The notes beneath the pieces were generated by a model, which had not been told where the DNA came from, ran no database searches, and saw only the letters and a list, made by a program, of their open reading frames with translations. 64,000 bases of DNA from Silvimonas terrae (lineage in GTDB: Bacteria; Pseudomonadota; Gammaproteobacteria; Burkholderiales; Chitinibacteraceae): NCBI RefSeq assembly GCF_014202765.1, contig NZ_JACHHN010000003.1, positions 1 to 64,000 on the forward strand, given 5' to 3'. Positions 18,700-28,054 of the stretch are shown here, one piece after another (the first letter of the stretch is position 1; every line of letters begins with the position of its first letter). Position numbers and translations under genes: made by a program.

Positions 18700-19953
18700 T
18701 CAGCCCCCATGCCCAACACGCGCTGGCACAGCGCCAATGGCAGGCATCAAGCGGGCAGGTTCTTCTTGCAAAATGGGCAATATTTCGCTGACGCGGTCAG
18801 GCTGGAACAACAAGCGGGCGCGCTGGCGGGGTAATGGGTCGGCGTGGGTATGCAGCACGCTGAAAATGGCGTCGGCAAACGCCTGAGGCTGATCGGCCAC
18901 CTGGAAGCAATCGGCCACCACCTGCGGTAGCCCACCCAGACCCTGCGGTGTGCTCACAAGGCCTGCGGGGGTAAACAGCATTTCCACCGATTTGACGTTG
19001 ACGCCGCTGCCGGCAAACACCGGATTGATCAACACGCGGGCATTACGCAATACCGGGACCACATCGGGCGGGCTTTCAATCAGCGTGATCTGCGGCACGC
19101 TGGCCACCAGTGCACGCACTTGCGCGCTGGGCCGGCTACCGGCCACAAACAGGCGCAAACCGGGTTGCTGCTGCAACAAGAGCGGCACCACCTGTTCGAT
19201 AAACCAGCTGATGCCAAACACGTTATTGGGCATGAACAGATTGCCCAGATAACCTACGTCAAACGCCGGTGGCGTCACCGGTGGCGCGCTGAGCGCCTGC
19301 GCCATCCGGGTATCGATCAAGGTCGGTAGCCAGTGCCCGTGGGTAAATCCCTGGCTTTTCCACGTGGCCAGGTCGTCGACCGAAATATCAAAAAAAGCCT
19401 GTGCGGTACGCAGCACTTGCAACTCGTAATGCCGCACGCCTTGATCGCGCAACCACCAGTGCAGCCGGGTTTTCAAGCCCCGAGCCGACGCCAACTGGTA
19501 ACCGGTGTAGCGGTGTTCAATATTGTGCGAACGATAGAACAAAGGCTTTTGCAACTGGCGGGCCAGTTTCAGGGCAACGTCGCCGCCGTAGAGCCCATCC
19601 AGCCAGATTGCATCCGGCTGCGCGGCCCGCTCGTTCGCCAGCAAGGCAGCAAAATCCTTGCCGGACAGGCAGCGGGCACTGGCAGCCCAGGGCAGGGAGA
19701 ACAGCCGGGCAAGCCGCCAGAATTTGCTGCTGTGGCTGTGCTGAAACGGATAGACGATCACGCTTTCCGCGACCTCACGCACCTTGGAGACGTAAGCCGC
19801 CACGGTGGCATCATCCGGCGCCCCCTGGTGCCAGCACACCACGCGCACGCTTACCCCGGCGTCTTTCAACGCGCACACCCGGCGCCACATATCCACGGTG
19901 CCGCCGTGGTTGGGGGGGTAAGGCAACTCGCCACATACAAGGGTTAATCGCAT
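18700..19953 (-). CDS. Glycosyltransferase family 4-like protein
   Basis: 417 residues with GT-B layout. The N-terminal motif GELPYPPNHGGTVDMWRR is typical of GT4 enzymes that act on capsule or EPS precursors. Later RSHNIEHRYTG, GYLGNLFMPNNVFGISWFIEQV (donor domain) and LINPVFAGSGVNVKSVEML match the donor-binding half. It ends with 30 poorly conserved residues. The gene lies 20 bp after the alginate-lyase-like gene and is part of the operon. Sugar specificity cannot be read from the sequence. Confidence 0.85.
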   Translation of the reverse strand: MRLTLVCGELPYPPNHGGTVDMWRRVCALKDAGVSVRVVCWHQGAPDDATVAAYVSKVREVAESVIVYPFQHSHSSKFWRLARLFSLPWAASARCLSGKDFAALLANERAAQPDAIWLDGLYGGDVALKLARQLQKPLFYRSHNIEHRYTGYQLASARGLKTRLHWWLRDQGVRHYELQVLRTAQAFFDISVDDLATWKSQGFTHGHWLPTLIDTRMAQALSAPPVTPPAFDVGYLGNLFMPNNVFGISWFIEQVVPLLLQQQPGLRLFVAGSRPSAQVRALVASVPQITLIESPPDVVPVLRNARVLINPVFAGSGVNVKSVEMLFTPAGLVSTPQGLGGLPQVVADCFQVADQPQAFADAIFSVLHTHADPLPRQRARLLFQPDRVSEILPILQEEPARLMPAIGAVPARVGHGG

Positions 19954-19972
19954 GAACCGTGTCCTGTCGATT

Positions 19973-21886
19973 TCAATTTATCGGGCTAAAGCGGGTGACA
20001 AAACGGACGGCGGCCGCATTGCCTTCCAGATAAATACCGGTACGGGCATACGGCTTGACCGAGTCCGGCACCACGCCGACAAACACGTGTTGCGGGCCAG
20101 AGACCGTCAAGCGGTAGCTGTGTGCGCCGCACTGCATGACCGCCGACCAGTTGCCGGGGACATCATAAATGCTGGTGTTTTTCCAGTAGGAAAACGCGCT
20201 GGTCGCCGGCAAAGCGCCGCTCCCGTTGCCGGCGCCCTCTGCTTTTACCTGGCAGTTGGTGTTGTAGGTCATGCCCAGCCGCGCCGGGGTTTGCGCCTGG
20301 CGGGTGATCTCCACCGTGTCGGTCAACTCGTTGCCATGAATGGTGACCTGCCGCTGCGCAGCGGCGTCTTTACGCCAGGTGGGTTGCGCGGCGGCGGCGG
20401 CATCGTCGGTCAGGCTGACAAAGCGTCCTTCGGCCGGGTACGGCAACTGACCATCGCCCTCTTCCAGCGGTACGTTATGCGACGCCCCCTGGCGGAAATA
20501 CCGGGCATGCAGTGGCGAGCCATAACCAACCGTGCCCGGTGAGCGCAAAATCCAGTCGTCGCCGTATTGCACTTGCAGGTTCAGCCCTTCCTGGTGAGCG
20601 TGCGAGCGGGATTTCTGGCCATAGACCAGCAAGGCATGCCATTGCCCGTTCACTAGCTGGATGGCGTCCAGCCCGGGAAAATGCGCCGTCTTCACCGCCG
20701 GCGCCGCTTCGGGTTTGCTCACCGCAGGCGGGGCATCCAGGAAGGTGCTCCAATCCCGGGTTTTGGCTGCATCTGCCAGCCCCATCCAGGTGGGCAAGAC
20801 GCGCCAGGACTGTAACCACAATGGCCGGTTGGGGCTGGGCCGGTTGGGTTGCGTGTCGTTCATAGCGGGTGTCACGCCAGGACGGAAGGTCAGTTGCGCC
20901 GGGGCGATCATCAAGTTCTGCGCGCGCCAGAGCACATCTTTAAGGCTATCGAGCTGATTGCGCACGGACGCGGCGGTCAGCACCGAGACCAGCGCCTGCA
21001 CCACATATTCCTGATAAGACAGCGTGCCCTCAAACCAGAAATCATCTGCCGACATGCCTGCATCCAGCAGCCCGCGCAGGCCCAGCGGGCCCTGGGTGCC
21101 GGCGGCGATCCAGTCTGGCTTGGCAAACTCCATGCCGGCCGCCGTGACGGCAGCAGACTCCCAGACCGAGATGTTGTGCACCTCGTGCCGGGATTGCAGT
21201 TGCAGGTTCACCATGGGCGCAAACAGATTGTTCTGCCAGTCTGTGATGCGAGATTGATCCACACTGCCGCGCAGCAAACGCACGATATCGACCAGTGCAA
21301 ACATCTGGGTGGATTCATCCAGCGCCTGGCTGAACATGCGCGACTGACCGTTCCAGGTTTGCAGCGGAAACTTCTGGTAGTTGCGGGCGTAAAAATCCAT
21401 CTGCGCAGCGGCCCAGTCCCGATAACGGGTATCGCCAGTCAGCTTGTAAAGGCGCGCGGCATCCAGCATGCGGTCCAGGTTGTACATGCGCATCAGCGCC
21501 ACCCAGGCGGCAATCTGCTTCTGGTTGTTGCCAGTAGCCGCCGGCATGGGGGTCGATGGCGTCCAGGTCAGCCAGGCCCCGGTGCCCAGATCCACATAAT
21601 CGTGGCCCCAACCCACCGCTTGCGTGGGATCATCATGCTGCTCTTTCATCCAGGCGTTCAGTGCATAGCGCCGCTGCGTGATGAAATCGCGCCAGGCCGG
21701 GTCTGAGTTCATCAGGTTGCGGGCGCGGTCCCAGTCTTCTTGCGCCTGGCGGCCCGGGGCGTAAGGGCCGGTCCCGGCTTTGACCTCGGCCATGCGGGTA
21801 CGCACGGACTGGTCGTCTTCGGCCGAGGCCGGGCCCGCCACCAGCAGCAGCGCCAACAGGCAAGTCATCAGATCAGGCCGTGCCAC
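19973..21886 (-). CDS. Alginate lyase / heparinase II-III family polysaccharide lyase
   Basis: 637 residues. The GTG at 21886 is chosen because AGGAG lies 8 bp before it; ATG 21868 has no such site. A signal peptide (to about residue 22, ...LLVAGPASA) is followed by an alpha/alpha-toroid lyase domain with HEVHNISVWESAA (about 235-247) and a C-terminal beta-sheet domain like heparinase II/III (KSRSHAHQEGLNLQVQYGDDW). It is predicted periplasmic. Lyases inside EPS operons commonly trim or release the polymer. Together with the AlgD-like enzyme it hints at a uronate polymer. It overlaps the flippase gene by 14 bp. Confidence 0.8.
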   Translation of the reverse strand: MARPDLMTCLLALLLVAGPASAEDDQSVRTRMAEVKAGTGPYAPGRQAQEDWDRARNLMNSDPAWRDFITQRRYALNAWMKEQHDDPTQAVGWGHDYVDLGTGAWLTWTPSTPMPAATGNNQKQIAAWVALMRMYNLDRMLDAARLYKLTGDTRYRDWAAAQMDFYARNYQKFPLQTWNGQSRMFSQALDESTQMFALVDIVRLLRGSVDQSRITDWQNNLFAPMVNLQLQSRHEVHNISVWESAAVTAAGMEFAKPDWIAAGTQGPLGLRGLLDAGMSADDFWFEGTLSYQEYVVQALVSVLTAASVRNQLDSLKDVLWRAQNLMIAPAQLTFRPGVTPAMNDTQPNRPSPNRPLWLQSWRVLPTWMGLADAAKTRDWSTFLDAPPAVSKPEAAPAVKTAHFPGLDAIQLVNGQWHALLVYGQKSRSHAHQEGLNLQVQYGDDWILRSPGTVGYGSPLHARYFRQGASHNVPLEEGDGQLPYPAEGRFVSLTDDAAAAAQPTWRKDAAAQRQVTIHGNELTDTVEITRQAQTPARLGMTYNTNCQVKAEGAGNGSGALPATSAFSYWKNTSIYDVPGNWSAVMQCGAHSYRLTVSGPQHVFVGVVPDSVKPYARTGIYLEGNAAAVRFVTRFSPIN

Positions 21887-23363
21887 GTTTCATGCTCCTC
21901 ACAGAAGACAGCAAAGTCAGGAGACGCTGACGGGCAAACAGCCAAAGCGTGGCGAGATACAACAGCACGCCGACGCAGCCCTTGAACAGCAGGCCGAGCA
22001 AGGCCGGCATGGTGGCGCACGGCCCTTGCAGCAGCACCACGCCAATCGCCATCACCAGCACCGCCAGCCCAAACGGCATGATGTGTTTCAAGAGTTCCGG
22101 CAAGGACAAGCCCAGCGCACTGCGGGTCAACCAGAAGCTCAGCGGCATGGGCACCAGCAAGGCCAGTACATAGCCCATGATGATGACCTGCAGCGAGTAA
22201 TGGTGCGTAAACCAGATGCTGATCAACACGGCAATCGCCTTGAACGACGAGAGCATCAGCGAATGCGATGGTTTGCCGCAGGCATTCAGAATGGTGCTGT
22301 CGTAGTACTGTATGGATTGCACCGCCCCCACCAGCGCCAGCGGGAACAGAATGTGTTCACTGCCGGCCCAGCGCGCGCCGAAGGCCACATGGCACAATTC
22401 CGGCGAGAGCACCGCCACCAGTATCCACACCGGCACCGCAAAGAATACGGTCATGGAGACCGATTGGTAGTACACCTCCCGCAGGCGTACCCGATCCCCG
22501 GCAATGCGTGAAAACGCGGGCATGGCGACATCCAGCAGCACGGACGCCAGCAACTGGGCAAAGATGTAATAGAGCTTGGAGCCCACGGAATACATGCCCA
22601 GCGCGACCACGCCCATCCAGAAGCCGACGGCCAGATCCAGCACCCGGTAAGCGCCAAACTCCACCACGCGGATGCCCAGGATATTTAATCCAAACCGGCT
22701 CATCTGGCCCAGACCGGTGAAATCCAGCTCAGGCGACGGATACCAGCGCGAGCGCCACCACAGCATGGCCAGGTTGATCACGGCCGCCACCAGCAATTGC
22801 GCCACCAGCGCCCAGACACCAAAACCGAGGCTGGCCAGCACCACACCCGCCACGCCCCCAGCCACTGTCGAGACCAGCCCGCGCATGGCGAGGCGTTTGA
22901 ACTGGAAATCCCGGCGGAACAGCGCCAGTTGGCAAAAGCCCAGGGCATTGATCAACAAGGACAAACTGCCAATCCGCAAAATGGCAATCAGCCCCGGAAT
23001 CTTCATGGCATGTTCAATCAGCGGCGCGGCCAGCCAGATGCTGCCCACCACCACCAACGACAACAGAAAATTAACCAGAAACACCGTGTTGAGCTGGCCC
23101 TGCGTGACATTGGGCCGCTGCACAATGGCGTCACCGAGCCCTTGATCGACAAACAGTTCCAGGAACGAGAACACGGCAAACGCGGCAGCAAAAGCGCCGA
23201 TAGAGGCCGGTTCCAGCAAGCGCACCAACTGGAAATAAATAACAAAGCCAACCAGACGGCCACCCCAGTTACGGATGGCCGACCAGATCAGCCCGGAACG
23301 CACCTTGCCAGCGACATTATCTTTGCCCAGCACGGCTACGCCGCCATCAATCTGGCTGCTCAT
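21873..23363 (-). CDS. Polysaccharide flippase, Wzx/WzxC type
   Basis: 496 residues from the ATG at 23363 with GGAGG 7 bp upstream. About 12-14 hydrophobic helices in the MATE/MOP arrangement, with GKVRSGLIWSAIRNWGGRLVG at the start and FVDQGLGDAIVQRPN in the first loop, both typical of WzxC-like lipid-linked oligosaccharide flippases. It would move undecaprenyl-linked repeat units to the periplasm for the Wzy-like polymerase encoded at 26753-28054. A conserved lysine/arginine-rich C-terminal tail is visible. Confidence 0.9.
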   Translation of the reverse strand: MSSQIDGGVAVLGKDNVAGKVRSGLIWSAIRNWGGRLVGFVIYFQLVRLLEPASIGAFAAAFAVFSFLELFVDQGLGDAIVQRPNVTQGQLNTVFLVNFLLSLVVVGSIWLAAPLIEHAMKIPGLIAILRIGSLSLLINALGFCQLALFRRDFQFKRLAMRGLVSTVAGGVAGVVLASLGFGVWALVAQLLVAAVINLAMLWWRSRWYPSPELDFTGLGQMSRFGLNILGIRVVEFGAYRVLDLAVGFWMGVVALGMYSVGSKLYYIFAQLLASVLLDVAMPAFSRIAGDRVRLREVYYQSVSMTVFFAVPVWILVAVLSPELCHVAFGARWAGSEHILFPLALVGAVQSIQYYDSTILNACGKPSHSLMLSSFKAIAVLISIWFTHHYSLQVIIMGYVLALLVPMPLSFWLTRSALGLSLPELLKHIMPFGLAVLVMAIGVVLLQGPCATMPALLGLLFKGCVGVLLYLATLWLFARQRLLTLLSSVRSMKRGTA

Positions 23364-23452
23364 GCGCACGCCTCCATGATCGGGGCCGCGGTGGGCTTGG
23401 GGCTAAGATCAAATGAAGCGCGGATCAACGGATTCATGGCAATACCCCTGGC

Positions 23453-24511
23453 TCAGGCAATGATGCGGGAGACCGGCTTCATAAACGCAAAGCGGTCTAT
23501 CACCTGTTTGAGCAGCACGGGTAACAACAGCCCGGCGCAGAACGTCACCAGCAACAACAGGAACATCCAGTTGCCGGTGTATGGGAAAAACTTGATGAAC
23601 ACGCCTTTGGCCAGACCGATGAAAATCGTGTTGAAAAGGTAGATCACCATCGAATTACGGCCAAAAAAGTACAGCAGCTTGTCCTGCCCCAGAAAAGGCA
23701 TCCGCACGAGGCCATGCAGCGCAAACAGCGACAAACCACCCACCACAAACAGGGTGTACGGGGTGTCATTCATGCTGACGGCCGCTGCCACAAACAAGGC
23801 CAGCGCGGGCCAGGCCAGCCGGTCCACCCAGTTGAGCCATTGCGTGCGATACACCGCCATGGCGCCACCAGCCAGGAAGAACACAAAGAAGCGCGCTACC
23901 CGATCCAGGTAGAAATCGTCCGTCAGCGGGACAAAGTGCAGCAGCGCGGCCAGCGCCAGCAACCAGAGGATGCGTCCACCCGACCAGCGCCACAGCACGG
24001 GGGTCAGTACGGAATAGACAAACAGCACCATCACATACCAGACCGACAGCGCCGGGCTGTCTTCGGTCTGGATAAACAAGTGGTAGTAACCAGCCCAGTA
24101 ACCGCCATCCGGACGGTCTTGTACGTACAGGTAGAACCCCGCCAGATATTTACCGGTGACAATCAACACGGCAAACAGCACAAAGGGCAGTAACAAACGG
24201 TTAGCCCGGCGCTTGAGGTACTGGCCAAACGCGCCGCCCCAGGTGGTTTGCGCACCGGTCAGGAAAAACACAAAGCCACTCAGATACATGAAGAACGGCA
24301 TGTGAAAGTAATAAATGGTGTGCTTGACCCATTCATACCAGGCCGGTTCAGACAGCGTGTCGTAGCGCAGCAAATGCCCCAGCACCACCAGGATGATGGC
24401 CAGCCCCTTGCCGCGCTCGATATCTGGCCAGCGCGTGCTGGCGGCTTCCCGGCCAGGCGCATTGGTCAGCACCTGACCGGTATAGAGTGCGGATGCAGAA
24501 TCCTGGGTCAT
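23453..24511 (-). CDS. Acyltransferase 3 family membrane protein
   Basis: 352 residues, about ten membrane helices. The N-terminal RGKGLAIILVVLGHLLRYD carries the family histidine (VxxGH), followed by FHMPFFMYLSGFVFFLTG. Such enzymes O-acylate sugars of exopolysaccharides, usually with acetyl groups. The gene overlaps the following-strand GT2 gene by 4 bp (24508-24511). It is one of two acyltransferases in the operon, which suggests two modified positions or two acyl donors. Confidence 0.88.
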   Translation of the reverse strand: MTQDSASALYTGQVLTNAPGREAASTRWPDIERGKGLAIILVVLGHLLRYDTLSEPAWYEWVKHTIYYFHMPFFMYLSGFVFFLTGAQTTWGGAFGQYLKRRANRLLLPFVLFAVLIVTGKYLAGFYLYVQDRPDGGYWAGYYHLFIQTEDSPALSVWYVMVLFVYSVLTPVLWRWSGGRILWLLALAALLHFVPLTDDFYLDRVARFFVFFLAGGAMAVYRTQWLNWVDRLAWPALALFVAAAVSMNDTPYTLFVVGGLSLFALHGLVRMPFLGQDKLLYFFGRNSMVIYLFNTIFIGLAKGVFIKFFPYTGNWMFLLLLVTFCAGLLLPVLLKQVIDRFAFMKPVSRIIA

Positions 24512-25419
24512 TGGCTGCTGACCTCCGGCTCTGGCTGGGTACGCGCTTGCAAACCCACACGCACGGAGTGCAGCAAGTCACGTGGCGCAAAATCGCCGGT
24601 CAACACCATGTACAAACCGACCGCGACCTTGCGCAGGGCCTGCACCGCCACGCCAGGATCACCGGAGGACCGGGCAATGGCGTACAGGCTGCCGGTAAAG
24701 TAGCGGGCACGCAGCGTGCGGTTTTTGTCGCGATGCCCCACCAGCGGTGCATCCAGCCACAGTGCATTGCCCTTGGCCTGGGCACGGGCACGCAGCGCAA
24801 AATCCAGGTCTTCCCCGCCATTGAGCGCCGCACCGACACCCAGACGCTCATCAAAGTAACGCACGTGTTCCACCACCGCCGCCCGCACAAACAATGTGTT
24901 GGAGGAGGCGTTGACCACAAACTGTCTGGAACCTGGCCGCTTTGCCAGTGCCAGCCCACCCGGGCATTGGGCAATCGTCACCGGACTGGAGGCATAACGG
25001 CAGATGATCACGCCCAGTTGCGCATCGCGGGCAAACAGGGTGGCAATGGCGCTGAGCGTGCCGTCCGGATACCAGGCGTCATCATCCGGAAAACATACGG
25101 TGCGAGCCCGCGCCAGCACGCCGTCGGCATGGACTTGCCGCAACATCAGATTACGCGCGGCCGAGAGCGAGACCTGGCGACCCACCCGCATCAGCACCGT
25201 GTATTCGGGAACATCGGGCGCCACGTCTTCGGCCTGGCAGCGTTGCAGCAACAGATAGTGGCGCACGCGCAAACCATGCTCGGCCACGCTCTTTTTCACG
25301 CTGTCGATGAGCCGTTCCAGTTCATCACGGCGGCCCCCTTGATAGTCGCAAGTGGTCAACAACACAAAATCCAGCGCGGCTTCCCGGGCGTTCTGGACCA
25401 GGGTGGGGATGGGGGTCAT
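24508..25419 (-). CDS. Glycosyltransferase family 2 (GT-A)
   Basis: 303 residues: FVLLTTCDYQGG near the N-terminus, TVCFPDDDAWYPDGTL (about 113-128) as the DxD region, and GGEDLDFALRARAQAKG (about 196-212) as the catalytic ED region. No helices. It is coupled by 4-bp overlaps to the acyltransferase genes on both sides, a layout suggesting stepwise assembly and decoration of the same repeat unit. Confidence 0.85.
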   Translation of the reverse strand: MTPIPTLVQNAREAALDFVLLTTCDYQGGRRDELERLIDSVKKSVAEHGLRVRHYLLLQRCQAEDVAPDVPEYTVLMRVGRQVSLSAARNLMLRQVHADGVLARARTVCFPDDDAWYPDGTLSAIATLFARDAQLGVIICRYASSPVTIAQCPGGLALAKRPGSRQFVVNASSNTLFVRAAVVEHVRYFDERLGVGAALNGGEDLDFALRARAQAKGNALWLDAPLVGHRDKNRTLRARYFTGSLYAIARSSGDPGVAVQALRKVAVGLYMVLTGDFAPRDLLHSVRVGLQARTQPEPEVSSQ

Positions 25420-26570
25420 AGACGGCCTCCGGTCAGCACCGCCAGCACGCGCGGCGTTGCAATTCGCATACCACTCCAGATGGCAAGGCAGATGCCAATC
25501 ACCAGCGGCGGGATCAGGAAATACAGCAGCAGTGCGCCATCCGCATCTGGCCGCAGCACGTAATAGATCAGTTTGCGCACACCCATCATCAGTGGCTCAT
25601 GCGCGGCAAACACAAAGAAACTGGCAGCAGCGCCCCACATCAGTGCCTTGAACAAGGCCGATTGCACCCGCACCAGCCCGGCCAGCCAATACAGACTGGC
25701 CAGCCCGCACAGGATCATTAACTGATGCGGCACCGCGCCCAGCCCAAGGTTGCCCACTTCATTGGCGGTGGAGACGCCAGCCAGCAACAGGGTCAGTGCG
25801 GTCAGCCAGGGACCGATCCGGTCCAGCCCGGACAAGCCGATGCGGTGGTAGGCGATGTAGGCGCCTGCCACAAAAAACAGCGGTGGCTCATCAAACGGCG
25901 GAATACCCGGCAGCAACTGTAAAAACCAGGCCGCCAGCATCAGTGCCATCAGCACATGGCTGGCGTAGCGCAACAGCCAGTACAGCGGCAAGGAGAGCAA
26001 CACCATGACCATCAGGTCACGGATAAACCAGAACTGGTATGCCGCCGGATACGCCCGCCAGCCAATAAAGGCGTTGAGCCAATCCATGGCATCAAAGCGG
26101 GCAATCGGCAGGTTTTGCCCGGAGATAAACCCGCTGGCCGCCGGAATGCTTTGCAAGCCGGCGTAAAAACCAATCACCAGCAGGTTCCACAATACGTAGG
26201 GCACCAGCAGCGTCGGCACGCGTTTTTTCAGGCGGCCGGCATAGCCTTGCCAGGTACCCTGGAAATTCCAGAAAAACATATATCCGGAAATCAGGAAAAA
26301 ACCGGGGACAGAAATGCGGCACACCTCTTGGGAGAAGAACTCCCGCACCATCCATGAGACGGGCGAGGAATACATGTCGCCAATGCGAAAGGACGAGAGC
26401 CCCACCGTAGTGACAAAGCTGTGGATGTACACCACCGCCACGATCAGCGGAAACCGCAACAGCGCAAAGCGCACCGAAATATCGGCCGGTACGGGTGCTG
26501 CGGTGGCACTGGCCTCTGTCTGGCTCTGGCCGGTCGACGCAGGCAGCAACTGGCTATCAAAGGCACTCAT
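25416..26570 (-). CDS. Acyltransferase 3 family membrane protein
   Basis: 384 residues with about ten helices. The family pattern RFPLIVAVVYIHSFVTT (histidine near residue 52) is followed by VPGFFLISGYMFF and KKRVPTLLVPYVLWN, as in OafA-like and capsule O-acetyltransferases. It belongs to the EPS operon and overlaps the GT2 gene by 4 bp. A 182-bp gap without a convincing terminator separates it from the upstream polymerase gene. Confidence 0.88.
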   Translation of the reverse strand: MSAFDSQLLPASTGQSQTEASATAAPVPADISVRFALLRFPLIVAVVYIHSFVTTVGLSSFRIGDMYSSPVSWMVREFFSQEVCRISVPGFFLISGYMFFWNFQGTWQGYAGRLKKRVPTLLVPYVLWNLLVIGFYAGLQSIPAASGFISGQNLPIARFDAMDWLNAFIGWRAYPAAYQFWFIRDLMVMVLLSLPLYWLLRYASHVLMALMLAAWFLQLLPGIPPFDEPPLFFVAGAYIAYHRIGLSGLDRIGPWLTALTLLLAGVSTANEVGNLGLGAVPHQLMILCGLASLYWLAGLVRVQSALFKALMWGAAASFFVFAAHEPLMMGVRKLIYYVLRPDADGALLLYFLIPPLVIGICLAIWSGMRIATPRVLAVLTGGRL

Positions 26571-26752
26571 GCATGCCTCCAGTGGCCAGAACGCAAACGT
26601 GGTGAGACGGTTGCATGGTCAGGTTTCTCCCTTGTGCGGTCTGTCGATCCAGACAAACCCCGTCGGTAAACCGGGCTTGTCTTGTTTGTTTCTTGTGCTG
26701 GTCCCGCCTCCCGGCCGGCCAGGAACTGCGCCGCATCACGCGGCCGGGCCAT

Positions 26753-28054
26753 TCAGCTGACGACCCGGCGTGCGGCACGCAGGCCAGGATTGCCATTCAG
26801 TGCCTGGGGTCCGGCCCAGCCTGTCATGGCGACCGGGGTCTCGTGTTTTTTGCGGCGAACGGGGTCCGCCAGTGCCACACCGGTCAGGCCGGCGACCAGA
26901 ATCATGAAACAGCTGGTGGCGGTGATCGTGTTGTCGGAATACGAATCCATGAAATACATGGCTACGGTGACAAAGAACGCCAGCCGGTTACCGTTGCGCG
27001 GGTCCAGCAGCAGACGGCCAAACATGCTGACGAACAGCAGCAGAAAAATGCCGGCGCCGACATAGCCCAACTCCACCGCAATGCGCAGGTATTCGTTGTG
27101 CGCGGCCACCGTGCCGGTAAAGTGCGACACACTTTCGGGGATCAACAAACCGTGATGGCCGAAGCCCACGCCAGTCCATTGGTAGTGTTCCAGCGCAGCT
27201 TGCAAGGCGTTCCACATCAGCTCACGCCCGCTGGAGCCACCGGCTTCCAGCCGGGTCAGCAGTTGCTGGCCAAACAGGGCAAAAAAGCCGGCCAGCAGCG
27301 CCACGCCATAAAACAGCAAGATCAGCCGCCATACGCCGGAGCGCAGGCCAGAGAACAAAATGACGCTGGCCGCAATCAGGGCTGCCGCAGAGGGCATGCG
27401 CGTGGCGGTCAAAATGGTGATCGCCAGATTCAGACCCGCCAGCACAATGCAGCGCCGGTCATATGTCGTCGTCAAAAAGGCGGCGGCCACGCTGCCGGCA
27501 AACCCGGCGGCAGCCAGAAACGCCGGAATGGAATTGCCTTGCAAGCGGGTCACGCCGGTGTAGTCATGCGCCAGCACGCTGCCGATCCCGCCCAACTGGT
27601 ACACGCCACCCAGCGCCACCATGCCGATCGGCACAATGGCCAGTGTCCACAGCATCAGCTTGCGTTCACGCTGGGTGGGCCAGGCGCACATAAAGCACAT
27701 CACGGCAAAGAACGAGACAATGGCCTGGGCGTAGCGGAACCAGGAAAAGTCCGGAAAAGAGGTCAACAAACCAAACACCCAGGTCAGGGCGACAATGCCA
27801 CCAAACAGCCCCAGGTTGACGAGGTCCGGTTTGCGGGTACGCAGATAAGACACGCCTGCCAGCAAAAACAGGAAACGCTCTACCGAATTCAGACTACCCA
27901 GCCCGAGCAGCATGCCCGGATTGATCATCATGAAGCCGTTGGCAAATAACCAGTAATTGCGAAACCGCTTCCATTCCTTGTCCGGTTTGGGCCGGGCTTG
28001 TTCTTCCCGGAAAGCCAGCGAAGGTTGGGGGCGCACCTGGCGGATGGCGGTCAT
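26753..28054 (-). CDS. O-antigen ligase/polymerase-like protein (Wzy)
   Basis: 433 residues with about 11-12 membrane helices and one large periplasmic loop bearing the Wzy_C signature: SSGRELMWNALQAALEHYQW followed by GVGFGHHG and AHNEYLRIAVELG (about 275-345). Within an EPS operon that also has Wzx, Wzz and Wza types, polymerase is the natural reading; a ligase role cannot be excluded. It overlaps epsI by 4 bp. Confidence 0.88.
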   Translation of the reverse strand: MTAIRQVRPQPSLAFREEQARPKPDKEWKRFRNYWLFANGFMMINPGMLLGLGSLNSVERFLFLLAGVSYLRTRKPDLVNLGLFGGIVALTWVFGLLTSFPDFSWFRYAQAIVSFFAVMCFMCAWPTQRERKLMLWTLAIVPIGMVALGGVYQLGGIGSVLAHDYTGVTRLQGNSIPAFLAAAGFAGSVAAAFLTTTYDRRCIVLAGLNLAITILTATRMPSAAALIAASVILFSGLRSGVWRLILLFYGVALLAGFFALFGQQLLTRLEAGGSSGRELMWNALQAALEHYQWTGVGFGHHGLLIPESVSHFTGTVAAHNEYLRIAVELGYVGAGIFLLLFVSMFGRLLLDPRNGNRLAFFVTVAMYFMDSYSDNTITATSCFMILVAGLTGVALADPVRRKKHETPVAMTGWAGPQALNGNPGLRAARRVVS

